Shown here in pieces: positions 25,504 through 34,354 of a DNA stretch of 64,000 nucleotides. The first letter of the stretch is position 1; each line of letters starts with the position of its first letter. The stretch covers positions 240,392 through 304,391 of the IMG/VR virus record IMGVR_UViG_3300032236_001850; one strand, written 5' to 3'. Source of the DNA: a virus. The notes below the pieces were generated by a model that worked only from the letters and a program-made list of their open reading frames with translations, did no database searches and was not told the origin of the DNA. The position numbers and the translations under genes are program-made.

Positions 25504-28500
25504 ATGGCAAATAAGGTAAAAATAGACTATTCTCAATTTAGAGCATCTGGTGTCTATACGCTTGAATTTGACGCATCACAAAACGTCATACTTACATCAC
25601 AAACAATAAGACTGGTTATAGGTTTCTCAAATAAGGGACCTTTCAATACTCCTGTCTATATTCCTGATGCAACAACGATGATATCAATCTTTGGTGACAT
25701 TGACGCGTCTCTTGAAAATAAAGGATCTTTCTTCCATAGATCAATATTAACCTGTTTAAATGCTGGACCAGTTTTCGCATTGAATCTTTTAAAATTGAAC
25801 GATAATTTGGAAACTTCTGATCCTGATATGGTTACGTATAGATCTTTTTCGGTTGATACTGAGGAATACAATGGCGAAGTTACTAGTGAATTATACTCTT
25901 CCTATTACAATAAGGAGAGATTCTGGTTTGCAGATCCTAATTATTTCTTAGCAACTTTAAGTTTTGCAGATCAGGGTAAATTACTAAGTTTAACTAATCT
26001 TGGTAAATCACCTATGAGTTTAATAATCAGAAAATCTACTGATTCAACTACACCTCTACTTGGATATAATATATTTGCCATTGATTGGTATGGTGCTAAC
26101 AATGTACCTACATTTATGCACCCATATGATTATATAAGTGATTATTTTATAGATGTAATAGCAGTTTATGGTAATTGGACAAATTACCAAGCATTGTCTG
26201 TAGATCCATATTGGGGAGCTACTGGCCTTCAAATGTTTACTAATAATGGATTTGTAAAGAACAAAATAGATCAATTCCTTGCTAATCCAAATGTTTCAAT
26301 AGTTACTTCTGTTACTGGATGTATCATCCCAGATTTTGTTGATCTTAATGGTGTTAATAAATACATTCAAACCCTTATAAATAACAATACAGCATCAACA
26401 GGTTTATTCTGTGCAATAGATGAACAAGCCTTTGATGATCTTTGTAACAATCCATATAGAATTGATCTTGTTGGAAATCACTTAATAGATGAACTTAGCG
26501 GTGATAGGGATCTTCCAAATCCAAGAATAAATTTCTTAAGTTACGATCAGGCATTAGAGGCTGATTACCTATACACACAAAATGTAGTTGGTATAACCGG
26601 TGCTACTGGATTTGTTAGTCCTGTTGGGGTTACCGGTTTTACAAAAGGTGCTAAGGTTGGTACTCTATTTACTATAGGTGGAGGAACAGGAGCTACTGCT
26701 GGTGTTTATCAGGGATCCTTTGTTACTTATGATCCAAATGCATATGATACAGGTATGCATTATCTTTTAACTAAAAGTATTACTGGTACAACCGGAGGTA
26801 TTTTACAAAATGCTGCTCAGAAAGCTGCTCTTAAATCTTTCCTTAGCGTAACCTCATCCGATGACGAAAAATTCATTCTTGGAGTTGTACAGGGTGTAGC
26901 TGGTTTAACCGGAGCTCTTATAAGTCAATTCAACGAAGCTGATATAGTAAAACTTAAAGTTACTGGAACTAAGGATGTTAGTGGGGAATTACTTATTTGG
27001 TGGACTCATCCTCTAGATACTGCACAATACAGATCTCAAGGAGTTACTGTTAAACCTACATATAACTTATCAACATACAACACTGGTGCTTCTGGAAGTA
27101 ATAAACCATATTATCCTAATTCCTATCAGTTTGGTAATTCTGATTATTTTGATATAATAAGTTTAGCAACACCAACTGGAGCTACTGGACCTGGTGCTCC
27201 TACTGGTTATACAAATTCTGTTGTTGCTTATAATGCATCAACATTCTTTCAGAATCACAAATATAAGGAGATAGTTGATGGAGATTCTATTTGGATCACA
27301 CCAACGGGTACACCGTACGAACAATATCTTGGATTCCAGAATACTGTTGATAGAGATCAATTTGATCTTACATATGCTAGAGCATATTCACAACAAGGTA
27401 CTCTTGATTCTAGTACGATAGTAAATATTGCAGATTTCGGTACATCTTATGCTTCTAATAATATAGGTCTTCCCGTAAGTGCACAAAAGCTTGATATAAT
27501 TTCTCAAATAGGTTCAATCAATCAATTTATAGATTGTACTAAATTAGATGTTAGTAAATTTACAATAAACACTGTTAATAACGTTTCACCTTTATCTGTG
27601 GGAGATTGGGTAGTTTCTACGGATCTTGATATATGTGTGCCAGCTAATGGTAATAGACAAAGTAGACTTACTAAAGTTAAATCTGTTGCACAAACAGGAA
27701 CTCCTGGTTTATTGAAAGTTGAAACTACGAGACCAGTTTTATATTATTCTGGCGTTGGTGGTGCTCTTAGAGTACAAAAATTCAAATCAATACCACAGTT
27801 TACAACATCTTTTGATTTTACATTCCTTAAAGGATTTACAATGAAGGAAAGACATAGACCTAATGGAACTGACGCAAGATTAAATGAGATACTTAACGTT
27901 TTATATGATACAAATATTGCTAAGACACTTGCTTCTAAGGATGTAATCTCATTCAGATATATCGTGGATACTTTTAGTGGTATTATAGGACCAGAATCTA
28001 AATCACAATATAGTAGACTTGCAAAAATGAGACAGCAAGCTTTGGCTATTATAAATGCGCCATCTATGGCACAATTTAGAGCTAGTACTGATCCTAGATT
28101 TACTGATGCAGCTACTGCTTCTAATCCTTATCCTCCACTAAATACAGCTTATATTGCTGATGGTGGTAATCTTTCATTGAATCCATCATACACATTTAGT
28201 TTACCGACTGAGGAAGATGGATCTAAATTCTGTGCATTCTATTCTCCTTATATAGTTATAAGAAATGGTAATAAGAATCTTAGTGTTCCACCAGCTGCTT
28301 ACGTTTCTAACAATTTCATTAGAAAATTTGCAAACGGTGAACCATATGCTATCGTTGCTGGTCAGAAAAGAGGTATCATAAGCGGTGGTAATATAGTTGG
28401 TGTTGAATATGACTTTACTAATGAGGATAGAGGAAATCTTGAACCTTTTGGTATCAATCCAATTATTAAAAGAAAAGGCATCGGTGTGGTTATATACGGT

Positions 28501-28872
28501 AACCAAACAGCTTATCAGCAAGTAAACTCAGCATTCAACCTAGTTCATGTTAGAGATTTGTTGATCAGTATTGAGAATGACGTTCAGGAGATATTAGCAA
28601 ACTATCTTTTTGATTTCAATGAAGATTCAATAAGATTGGAGATTAAGACATTAGTTGATAACTATCTTGATGGAGTTAGATCAGGTGGTGGTATTTATGC
28701 TTACCAAACGATAATGGACTCGTCAAATAACACTCCAGCTATTATAGACATGAATATGGGTATAATAGACATCATAATCGAACCTGCTAGAGGTATTCAT
28801 AAATTCATCAATAGAATTACAGTTACCAGAACAGGTGGAATAGCTGCTGGAGGATTTATACAGTTCGTATAA
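25504..28872 (+). CDS. Tail sheath protein (T4 gp18-like), enlarged
   Basis: 1122 residues, much longer than T4 gp18 (659). The C-terminal ~200 residues are the conserved sheath core: GIGVVIYGNQTAYQ, VHVRDLLISIENDV, then FNEDSIRLEI and the final IIEPARGIHKFINRITVTRTG. The N-terminal part (VIGFSNKGPFNTPVYI) is also sheath-like. Extra length comes from central beta-rich insertions with Thr-Gly-Ala-Thr-Gly repeats (~residues 365-430 and 550-570), likely outward-facing domains. It polymerises round the tube and contracts at infection. Confidence 0.9.
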   Translation: MANKVKIDYSQFRASGVYTLEFDASQNVILTSQTIRLVIGFSNKGPFNTPVYIPDATTMISIFGDIDASLENKGSFFHRSILTCLNAGPVFALNLLKLNDNLETSDPDMVTYRSFSVDTEEYNGEVTSELYSSYYNKERFWFADPNYFLATLSFADQGKLLSLTNLGKSPMSLIIRKSTDSTTPLLGYNIFAIDWYGANNVPTFMHPYDYISDYFIDVIAVYGNWTNYQALSVDPYWGATGLQMFTNNGFVKNKIDQFLANPNVSIVTSVTGCIIPDFVDLNGVNKYIQTLINNNTASTGLFCAIDEQAFDDLCNNPYRIDLVGNHLIDELSGDRDLPNPRINFLSYDQALEADYLYTQNVVGITGATGFVSPVGVTGFTKGAKVGTLFTIGGGTGATAGVYQGSFVTYDPNAYDTGMHYLLTKSITGTTGGILQNAAQKAALKSFLSVTSSDDEKFILGVVQGVAGLTGALISQFNEADIVKLKVTGTKDVSGELLIWWTHPLDTAQYRSQGVTVKPTYNLSTYNTGASGSNKPYYPNSYQFGNSDYFDIISLATPTGATGPGAPTGYTNSVVAYNASTFFQNHKYKEIVDGDSIWITPTGTPYEQYLGFQNTVDRDQFDLTYARAYSQQGTLDSSTIVNIADFGTSYASNNIGLPVSAQKLDIISQIGSINQFIDCTKLDVSKFTINTVNNVSPLSVGDWVVSTDLDICVPANGNRQSRLTKVKSVAQTGTPGLLKVETTRPVLYYSGVGGALRVQKFKSIPQFTTSFDFTFLKGFTMKERHRPNGTDARLNEILNVLYDTNIAKTLASKDVISFRYIVDTFSGIIGPESKSQYSRLAKMRQQALAIINAPSMAQFRASTDPRFTDAATASNPYPPLNTAYIADGGNLSLNPSYTFSLPTEEDGSKFCAFYSPYIVIRNGNKNLSVPPAAYVSNNFIRKFANGEPYAIVAGQKRGIISGGNIVGVEYDFTNEDRGNLEPFGINPIIKRKGIGVVIYGNQTAYQQVNSAFNLVHVRDLLISIENDVQEILANYLFDFNEDSIRLEIKTLVDNYLDGVRSGGGIYAYQTIMDSSNNTPAIIDMNMGIIDIIIEPARGIHKFINRITVTRTGGIAAGGFIQFV

Positions 28873-28912
28873 TTTTCGTTCTTTTGATCATCAAAGATAA
28901 ATATAAGTAATT

Positions 28913-29467
28913 ATGGCAGGACTATCACATTATCAAAACTCACTATCAGCAATAAACAAGTATGAACCTGTTTATCTGAACCAATTTGAAGTAACAATAA
29001 TACCTCCAGCTGCTGTGGCAGGGGGTAGTATTTTGTTACAGCACGTTAGCAAAGTTAATGGACTTTCGTTAGATAAAAATCCAGGAACAGTTCAACAAAA
29101 ATATAAATTTGCTAAAAGGAATTATGCGGGATCAAAGCCTGAAAATACCTTTATGGATCTTAGTATCACTTTCAGTGTCAACCTTAATGATGCGAATTCA
29201 ATGTACGTTTTTAAAACATTAAGACAGTGGTCTGATTTGATCTATAATCCATTAACTGGAGCAATGGGTCTAAAAAACGATTACACAGGAAGTATAATCA
29301 TCTCTGTTTTTAATAAAGCTGGTGACGTTTATAGAAGAATAACATGTAAAGATACGTTTCCGACTAAACCTATCTCGCCAATGAACTTGAACTATACAAG
29401 TACTGATCTATATAAAATAGATGATATGGTGTTTGCGGTTGATTATTGGGACGATCTATTCCTATAA
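28913..29467 (+). CDS. Tail tube protein, copy 1 (T4 gp19-like)
   Basis: 184 residues (T4 gp19: 163). Features of the tube fold: N-terminal NKYEPVYLNQFEVTIIPP, a central FAKRNYAGSKPE, a strand pair, then W-S-D-L-I-Y-N-P and a final AVDYWDDLFL. Its position immediately after the sheath gene is the universal sheath-tube order. The next gene is a diverged paralogue of the same length, with the two sharing an exactly identical 56-base stretch. Confidence 0.88.
   Translation: MAGLSHYQNSLSAINKYEPVYLNQFEVTIIPPAAVAGGSILLQHVSKVNGLSLDKNPGTVQQKYKFAKRNYAGSKPENTFMDLSITFSVNLNDANSMYVFKTLRQWSDLIYNPLTGAMGLKNDYTGSIIISVFNKAGDVYRRITCKDTFPTKPISPMNLNYTSTDLYKIDDMVFAVDYWDDLFL
29228..29283 (+). repeat. 56-bp identical block shared by the two tube genes (copy 1)
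   Basis: Identical base for base to 29821-29876, encoding WSDLIYNPLTGAMGLKNDY, although flanking sequence has diverged even at silent sites. Suggests recent gene conversion. Confidence 0.85.
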
Positions 29468-29481
29468 AATAAAAAACATAA

Positions 29482-30057
29482 ATGGCTGGATTACCACATT
29501 TTACAAATTCTCTTGCAGGTATAAATAATTTTGAGCCTGTATACCTTAATCAGTTTGAGGTACTGATAAGCCCACCTGCTGCTATTGTTTCAGCAAGTAC
29601 GACTTTCCATGGTGAGAGTATATTAACTCAACAGGCTAAATCCATAACTGGATTAGCTGTTGATATTGCTCCAGCACAAACGGTAAACCAAAACTATAAG
29701 TTTGCAACTAGAAGATATGCTGGGGGTGAACCTCAAACGAGTGATATGAATTTAACCATTGAATTCGAGGTTAACCTTAACAAGTCAAATTCTATGGAAC
29801 TTTATAAAATTCTTAGACAATGGTCTGATTTGATCTATAATCCATTAACTGGAGCAATGGGTCTAAAAAACGATTATGTTGGTTCCATACTTATCTCAAT
29901 ATTCAACAAACAAGGGGACGTTTTCAGAAGAATAAGAATTCCTTCGTGTTTTATAAGTGAACCTATAAACGCTATGGATCTTGATTACGAAACTCCTGCT
30001 ATCTATACTATAAGAACTTCGTGGGTCTGTGATTATTGGGAAGATCTATTCCTATAA
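29482..30057 (+). CDS. Tail tube protein, copy 2 (T4 gp19-like)
   Basis: 191 residues, clearly homologous to copy 1 over its full length (FEPVYLNQFEVLISPP, YKFATRRYAGGEPQ, CDYWEDLFL) but with a 7-10 residue insertion near residue 35. It may build a distinct part of the tube, such as its tip or its head-proximal end, or mix with copy 1. It is separated from copy 1 by 14 bases and followed by a terminator. Confidence 0.86.
   Translation: MAGLPHFTNSLAGINNFEPVYLNQFEVLISPPAAIVSASTTFHGESILTQQAKSITGLAVDIAPAQTVNQNYKFATRRYAGGEPQTSDMNLTIEFEVNLNKSNSMELYKILRQWSDLIYNPLTGAMGLKNDYVGSILISIFNKQGDVFRRIRIPSCFISEPINAMDLDYETPAIYTIRTSWVCDYWEDLFL
29821..29876 (+). repeat. 56-bp identical block shared by the two tube genes (copy 2)
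   Basis: Second copy of the block at 29228-29283, same orientation, 593 bases apart. Confidence 0.85.
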
Positions 30058-30075
30058 GAAATAAAATTTTAGAAG

Positions 30076-30101
30076 AAGGTCAAATTTTGACCTTTTTTTT
30101 T
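30076..30101 (+). terminator. Rho-independent terminator after tube genes
   Basis: 8-bp stem AAGGTCAA / TTGACCTT, 3-base loop, followed by a T tract. Highly expressed sheath/tube unit ends here. Confidence 0.82.
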
Positions 30102-30108
30102 GTGGTAT

Positions 30109-30116
30109 GTTATATA
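30109..30116 (+). promoter_or_regulatory. Putative late promoter box (GTTATATA variant)
   Basis: GTTATATAGAATAAA, 18 bases before the ATG at 30135 and just after a terminator. Same extended form as at 17601 and 31421. Confidence 0.5.
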
Positions 30117-30134
30117 GAATAAAATTAATTTTTT

Positions 30135-31247
30135 ATGAATAATATGGACATATCACCGGAAGAGATATTAAAAAGAAGAGAGGAACTGAGCGGAATCGTT
30201 TACGATGATCCGGTAGAAGACGAAGAAGTTCCAGTAATAAATCAACCAGTATTAAATCAGGAACCAGAAATTGTAAAAACACAAGATCAACCAATTTTCA
30301 AACAACCTGAGGTATTATCAACTCTTGGTAATATAAATGACGGTAAACCGGAACCTGAACCAATTACATCATTTGGTAAAGCTCAATCTTACGCCGATTC
30401 ACCATCATTCGATATCGGATGGAAGAATCTTCCTGTGGATCTGTTACCTTCTGGTGGACTATTTTATCCAAGTGGAACAAAAATAGCTATTAGAGCTGCT
30501 GAGGTTAAAGAGATAAGACACTTCTCTGCTATTGACGAGGACGATAGACTTGATATAGAGGAAAAACTTGGTTATATTATTGAAAGATGTCTCAGAATGG
30601 ATTTTCCTGGTGAAGGTGTGGTTTCTTTTAAAGATCTTGTTCAGGAAGATAGATTTTTTGCAATTATGGCTATAAGGGATTTAACCTTTATAAATGGTGA
30701 AAATTCAATTATACTCATGCCTAAAATAAAATGTGATGATAATGCTGAATGTCCATTTTCTAGAGGTATTGAATTAAGAACGGGAGCATTGAGATCCTAT
30801 GATTTGGATCCTCAGATAACAAAATATTATAATCCATCCAGTAGAAGTTTTACATTCGATGTTAAAAAAATAGGAAAAACAATAGAGATGACTGTACCTA
30901 CTATAGGTATAAATAGAGCTATTAGTGATTTTATAGTTTATTGTTCTGCAAGAAGTATAGATATAGATGAGGGATTTTTAAAAATAGCACCTTTCATTCT
31001 TAAAGAATGGAGAGGACTAACAAATGAAAAGATTCTAATGAGAATGAGAGAGGCTGATTATTGGTCCAAAGAGGAATATAGTTTATATTTTGGGCTTTCT
31101 GAGAAAATAAAGATCGGCACAGAGATTGACGTAAAACAAGTTTGTCCGGTTTGTGGTAAGGAGGTCACTGCGGACATTGCCTTTCCCTCAGGGCTCAGAT
31201 CTCTTTTCGTTATTTCAGATATCTTTGGAGAATTACTTGGAAATTAA
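30135..31247 (+). CDS. Baseplate hub/tail assembly protein (T4 gp26-like)
   Basis: 370 residues. After a disordered Pro/Glu-rich first 95 residues, the core reads LPVDLLPSGGLFYPSGTKIAIRAAEVKEI, the LPS-x-G-x-x-YP start typical of T4-type baseplate/hub assembly proteins (gp26 group), and ends with a Cys pair (CPVCGKEV) that could bind zinc with C-D-D-N-A-E-C upstream. It lies between tube and tape-measure-like genes, where tail-assembly chaperones are found. ATG at 30144 is an alternative start. The family assignment is from memory of the motif and is moderate. Confidence 0.52.
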   Translation: MNNMDISPEEILKRREELSGIVYDDPVEDEEVPVINQPVLNQEPEIVKTQDQPIFKQPEVLSTLGNINDGKPEPEPITSFGKAQSYADSPSFDIGWKNLPVDLLPSGGLFYPSGTKIAIRAAEVKEIRHFSAIDEDDRLDIEEKLGYIIERCLRMDFPGEGVVSFKDLVQEDRFFAIMAIRDLTFINGENSIILMPKIKCDDNAECPFSRGIELRTGALRSYDLDPQITKYYNPSSRSFTFDVKKIGKTIEMTVPTIGINRAISDFIVYCSARSIDIDEGFLKIAPFILKEWRGLTNEKILMRMREADYWSKEEYSLYFGLSEKIKIGTEIDVKQVCPVCGKEVTADIAFPSGLRSLFVISDIFGELLGN

Positions 31248-31413
31248 ATTCAGATTGTTTTATGAGCACGATTTAGACATGAATTGGGTAGAGAATGTTC
31301 CATACTACGAATATCAAATATTTCTAGCTAATCTCAATAAAAAGATAGAGGCTGAAAATCTGGAGAGTCAGGAAAGCGAAGGTCTTAAACAGCTATTCAA
31401 CTTTTCCAAGTAA
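31237..31413 (+). CDS. Small protein overlapping the end of the gp26-like gene; possible tail-assembly chaperone part
   Basis: The frame is open from 31153 and overlaps the preceding gene out of frame. TTG at 31237 has GGAG six bases upstream and begins LEIKFRLFYEHDLDMNW; other starts are TTG 31225 or ATG 31279. The segment VPYYEYQIFLANLNKKIEAEN resembles C-terminal parts of tail-assembly chaperones placed just before tape-measure genes, which are often made by ribosomal frameshift. Either translational coupling or a +1/-2 frameshift could express it. Confidence 0.45.
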   Translation: MEIKFRLFYEHDLDMNWVENVPYYEYQIFLANLNKKIEAENLESQESEGLKQLFNFSK

Positions 31414-31420
31414 ATTTTAA

Positions 31421-31428
31421 AATATATA
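31421..31428 (+). promoter_or_regulatory. Putative late promoter box (AATATATA variant)
   Basis: AATATATAGAATAAA ending close to the ATG at 31441 (12 bases between box and start). Same extended sequence as 17601. Confidence 0.45.
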
Positions 31429-31440
31429 GAATAAACCTAA

Positions 31441-33015
31441 ATGGCTACAGACCAAAAACTTGTTGCTCAATTATTAGATCTTAGCAGAAATGTAGAGAAA
31501 CTTTCTGGTGAGATAAAAAAGAATACAAGTGTAAATAAGGACCTAGTAAAATCCGATGCAGCAGAAACAAAATCTCCTGTTGAATCTAAGGATGCAGCAA
31601 AGATAGCGGAAGGATTAAAATCTCTTGATTTTAAGGGTCTTAAGGATGAATTTAAAGGACTTAAAGATGGATTAAAGGGTATAGATAAGCTTGACTTTAA
31701 AGGCCTTGAAAATGGTCTTAAAAGTCTTGATTTCAAAGGCCTTGAAAAAGGATTGAAAGGTTTAGATTTTAAAGGTCTTGAAGCTGGTTTAAAAGGATTT
31801 GATGTAAAGAGTATTACAGAATCATTTAAGGGCATCAGTGATCTCAAAAATATTGATATTGGTGGGATTACTAAAAACCTTGCTTCTGGCGGAGGAGTTA
31901 AGGATCTCATATCTGGATCGATTGGTAATCTAGGAAAGGGACTTCTTGGCGGATTTGCAAGCGGAGGTGTTGTTAAAAATCCTGGTGCTTATTTAGTGGG
32001 AGAAAAAGGTCCAGAGATTGCTAATCTTCCAAAGGATGCCACTGTAATACCCAATGATAAAACTGAGGCCATTTTATCCGGAAATCCATCGTCAATAAAT
32101 GCTAAGCTTAAAGCAAAGAATGGTACACAATATCCATCCAAGGAAGAAATAGAAGCAAAGAAAAGTGAACTTTTAAAAAGTGATCCAATTTTCTATTCTG
32201 ATCCTACTGAACTCAATGATGAACTTGAGTATTACATTAATAATTATAAAGCAGTTAAACAATTAGATGCTTACAACAAAGGAGGTTTAGAACAGCTTGG
32301 TAAAAGTACAGCTAAACCAGCAACAGAACAAACATCTGAGGTTAAAAAAACTGCAGATGAGTTAACAAAAGTTAATCCAATTCAAAATAAAAAAGAAACC
32401 AAGGCTGAGTCAGTCGAGAAAAAACCTGGACTTTTTTCCAAAATATTTTCCAAAGAAAATATTAAAAATATTGGGGGTAAGATTGAAGCAGGTGCAGCTG
32501 GTTTATTAGGTGGTGGATTAAAAGATAAGCTAACTGGTACATTGAAGGGATCTGCAGAATCATTGATTAATAAGGAAAGTTTAGGAATACCAGATTTTGC
32601 TAAAAGCTCGTTAGCATCGGGTCTTTCATTTCTCAATAAAGAACCAAAAAAACAGTCTGCTGATCTTGGTATTGCTGTGCCTGATATCAAACAGAATTTA
32701 CCGTCTCTTTCTAATCTACCGATAGTAAAACCTAAAAATGAGCCTGTACAAAAAAATGAGCCACAAGCACCTGTTGCTAAAGCCGCGCCAGTAAATGATG
32801 CTCAGACAAATCCGGTCGCAAGCGCTCCCGCGGGAGAAACAGAGTCTCCAGGTAGCAATATTACGGAAACGAAATCACAGGCAGAGTCACCAATAACAAA
32901 AAAAGATATAGATACAATAATTTCCTTACTTTCCAGAATGGGATCTCTATTGGAAGGACCACTGAGCGTGGCATCTCTAGATTCTCCTTTTAGACCAGAT
33001 TCCAGAAGAATTTAA
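31441..33015 (+). CDS. Tape-measure-like tail protein
   Basis: 524 residues. Residues ~55-140 are repeats of a 12-residue unit (GLKxLDFKGLEx), probably helical. Residues ~175-215 hold GGFASGGVVKNPGAYLVGEKGPE, then IANLPKDATVIPN, a motif common in tape-measure proteins. The C-terminal third is a Pro/Lys-rich linker ending in a short helical part. The position after tube and assembly genes matches a tape measure; the length is near T4 gp29 (590). Little hydrophobic sequence is visible, which is unusual, so a hub or accessory role remains possible. Confidence 0.5.
   Translation: MATDQKLVAQLLDLSRNVEKLSGEIKKNTSVNKDLVKSDAAETKSPVESKDAAKIAEGLKSLDFKGLKDEFKGLKDGLKGIDKLDFKGLENGLKSLDFKGLEKGLKGLDFKGLEAGLKGFDVKSITESFKGISDLKNIDIGGITKNLASGGGVKDLISGSIGNLGKGLLGGFASGGVVKNPGAYLVGEKGPEIANLPKDATVIPNDKTEAILSGNPSSINAKLKAKNGTQYPSKEEIEAKKSELLKSDPIFYSDPTELNDELEYYINNYKAVKQLDAYNKGGLEQLGKSTAKPATEQTSEVKKTADELTKVNPIQNKKETKAESVEKKPGLFSKIFSKENIKNIGGKIEAGAAGLLGGGLKDKLTGTLKGSAESLINKESLGIPDFAKSSLASGLSFLNKEPKKQSADLGIAVPDIKQNLPSLSNLPIVKPKNEPVQKNEPQAPVAKAAPVNDAQTNPVASAPAGETESPGSNITETKSQAESPITKKDIDTIISLLSRMGSLLEGPLSVASLDSPFRPDSRRI
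31609..31812 (+). repeat. 36-bp (12-residue) imperfect repeats in the tape-measure-like gene
   Basis: At least five imperfect copies encoding GLKxLDFKGLEx. Codons differ between copies, so the array is not recent. Confidence 0.7.
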
Positions 33016-33024
33016 AAATAATTC

Positions 33025-33050
33025 AAAAATAATTCAAAAATTATTTTTTT
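33025..33050 (+). terminator. Rho-independent terminator
   Basis: 10-bp stem AAAAATAATT / AATTATTTTT with loop CAAA and a T tract. The T tract overlaps the T-run that may be the -33 part of the next promoter. Confidence 0.75.
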
Positions 33051-33075
33051 ATCCCGTATTTTTAATTTATATTTG
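33044..33075 (+). promoter_or_regulatory. Bacteroidetes-type promoter (T-run ... TATATTTG)
   Basis: TATATTTG at 33068-33075 fits the Bacteroidetes -7 consensus TAnnTTTG; a T7 run followed by ATCCC lies 17 bases upstream. The same pair precedes the ligase and exonuclease genes. Confidence 0.65.
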
Positions 33076-33097
33076 TAGGTAATAAAAATTGTTCCCT

Positions 33098-33652
33098 ATG
33101 AAATTTGAAATCTACCGAGATACCTCATTTATAACTGAGGATTTTCTCAAAAAACCTACCTGGAAAATTAAGAAAAATAAACTTGAGAATTATTTCGAGG
33201 TTTATTTTTCTGAATCAATAAATTCTAAGCTTGACTCAGAACCTAGAGAACACCAGAAGGACTCGATATACATGGAGATGTCCCAGGTGTGGGCTAAAAA
33301 TTCTAAATGTAAGAGAATGCAGGTTGGATCCTTGATAGTTAAGGATAAATCTATCATATCCGATGGATATAATGGTTCACCCAGTGGATTCCCTAATATC
33401 TGTGAGGTTGATGATGTTACCCTACCTTATGTGCTTCATGCTGAAGCTAACGCAATAACAAAATTAGCCAGAGGAACTCAAAGTTCCGATGGCTCGACAT
33501 TATATGTAACCTTATCTCCCTGTTACGAATGTTCAAAACTCATAATACAATCAGGAATCAAGAGGGTTGTATTTTCAGAAATTTATAGAAAGCCAGAATC
33601 AATATCTTTTCTTGCTGAAGCCGGAATAGAGATTTTAAGAAAACCCAAATAA
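33098..33652 (+). CDS. dCMP deaminase (CDA/ComEB family)
   Basis: The ATG at 33098 was chosen over an in-frame TTG at 33089. The zinc-binding motifs are H-A-E-A-N (LHAEANAI) and PCYEC, with GSLIV and SDGYNGSPSGFPN earlier as substrate-binding parts, all as in deoxycytidylate deaminases such as T4 Cd. It makes dUMP from dCMP for dTTP synthesis. N-terminal ~55 residues are an addition without recognised role. It leads a unit that starts at a host-type promoter. Confidence 0.88.
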   Translation: MKFEIYRDTSFITEDFLKKPTWKIKKNKLENYFEVYFSESINSKLDSEPREHQKDSIYMEMSQVWAKNSKCKRMQVGSLIVKDKSIISDGYNGSPSGFPNICEVDDVTLPYVLHAEANAITKLARGTQSSDGSTLYVTLSPCYECSKLIIQSGIKRVVFSEIYRKPESISFLAEAGIEILRKPK

Positions 33653-33653
33653 T

Positions 33654-34322
33654 ATGCAAGGAAAAGAAAAAAATATACAAAAATTAGCAAGTGAATTTAT
33701 AAAACATAGAAATGACAGATCCTTTAGAAATCTATTTGAAAGATTAAAACCTGGTATATTAAATCATTGTTTTTTAATAGTAAAAGATCCTTCTCTTGCG
33801 GAGGATGCTTTTTTGAACACCATGTCAAAGATCTGGCAAAAGATAGATCAATATAATGACGAGAGAGGTAATTTTTCAACCTGGTGTTACAACATAGCAA
33901 GGAATGAAACTTTACTTCTAATGAAGGAGGAAAAGAAGTATAATGCAAGAACAAGTCTGGAGATGGAATTTTTCTCTTCTAATAATGAAGTAGGTGATAT
34001 TGGTGGAACCTACAGCATGGAGGAGGATCAGACAAATTCTTTTTTCAACGAAACAAGTAAATTTGATGAAATATATGGTTCTGTTATAGATGAAATAGAA
34101 GGACTTCCGGATCTTTATAAGAATATTATGATTGATAGGGAGATCAATAATATGAAATATAAAGATATAGCTGAAAAATATGATTTAAAGAAAAGATCAG
34201 TAGCAACAAGAATTAGAAGGGCTAGAAGCAAAATTACAAAGAATGTTGGTACGGAAGCTGTTGAAATTATAACAGGTAAAAGCAGAAACGTTACGAGAAA
34301 TTCAACATCAAAGAAACTTTAA
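33654..34322 (+). CDS. ECF-like sigma factor
   Basis: 222 residues with sigma region 2 (LVKDPSLAEDAFLNTMSKIWQKIDQYNDERGNFSTWCYNIARNETL, spanning core-binding and -10 recognition helices; quoted in parts: AEDAFLNTMSKIW, FSTWCYNIARN) and region 4 near residues 155-205 (LPDLYKNIMIDREI ... YKDIAEKYDLKKRSVATRIRRARSKI, a helix-turn-helix). Region 3 is missing, as in ECF factors. An acidic linker joins the two. It should redirect host RNA polymerase, separately from the gp55-like factor at 41274; its promoter class is unknown. Confidence 0.85.
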   Translation: MQGKEKNIQKLASEFIKHRNDRSFRNLFERLKPGILNHCFLIVKDPSLAEDAFLNTMSKIWQKIDQYNDERGNFSTWCYNIARNETLLLMKEEKKYNARTSLEMEFFSSNNEVGDIGGTYSMEEDQTNSFFNETSKFDEIYGSVIDEIEGLPDLYKNIMIDREINNMKYKDIAEKYDLKKRSVATRIRRARSKITKNVGTEAVEIITGKSRNVTRNSTSKKL

Positions 34323-34354
34323 GTGATTTTTTCTGTATAAAATAATAAATTGTT

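Noticed and set aside
31467-31910. 147-codon ORF on the - strand with repeated Pro-Leu-Lys-Ser
   Set aside because: Mirror image of the 12-residue repeats in the tape-measure-like gene; not a separate gene.
33089-33097. TTG start for dCMP deaminase
   Set aside because: The ATG three codons later follows the promoter at ordinary distance and gives a normal N-terminus.
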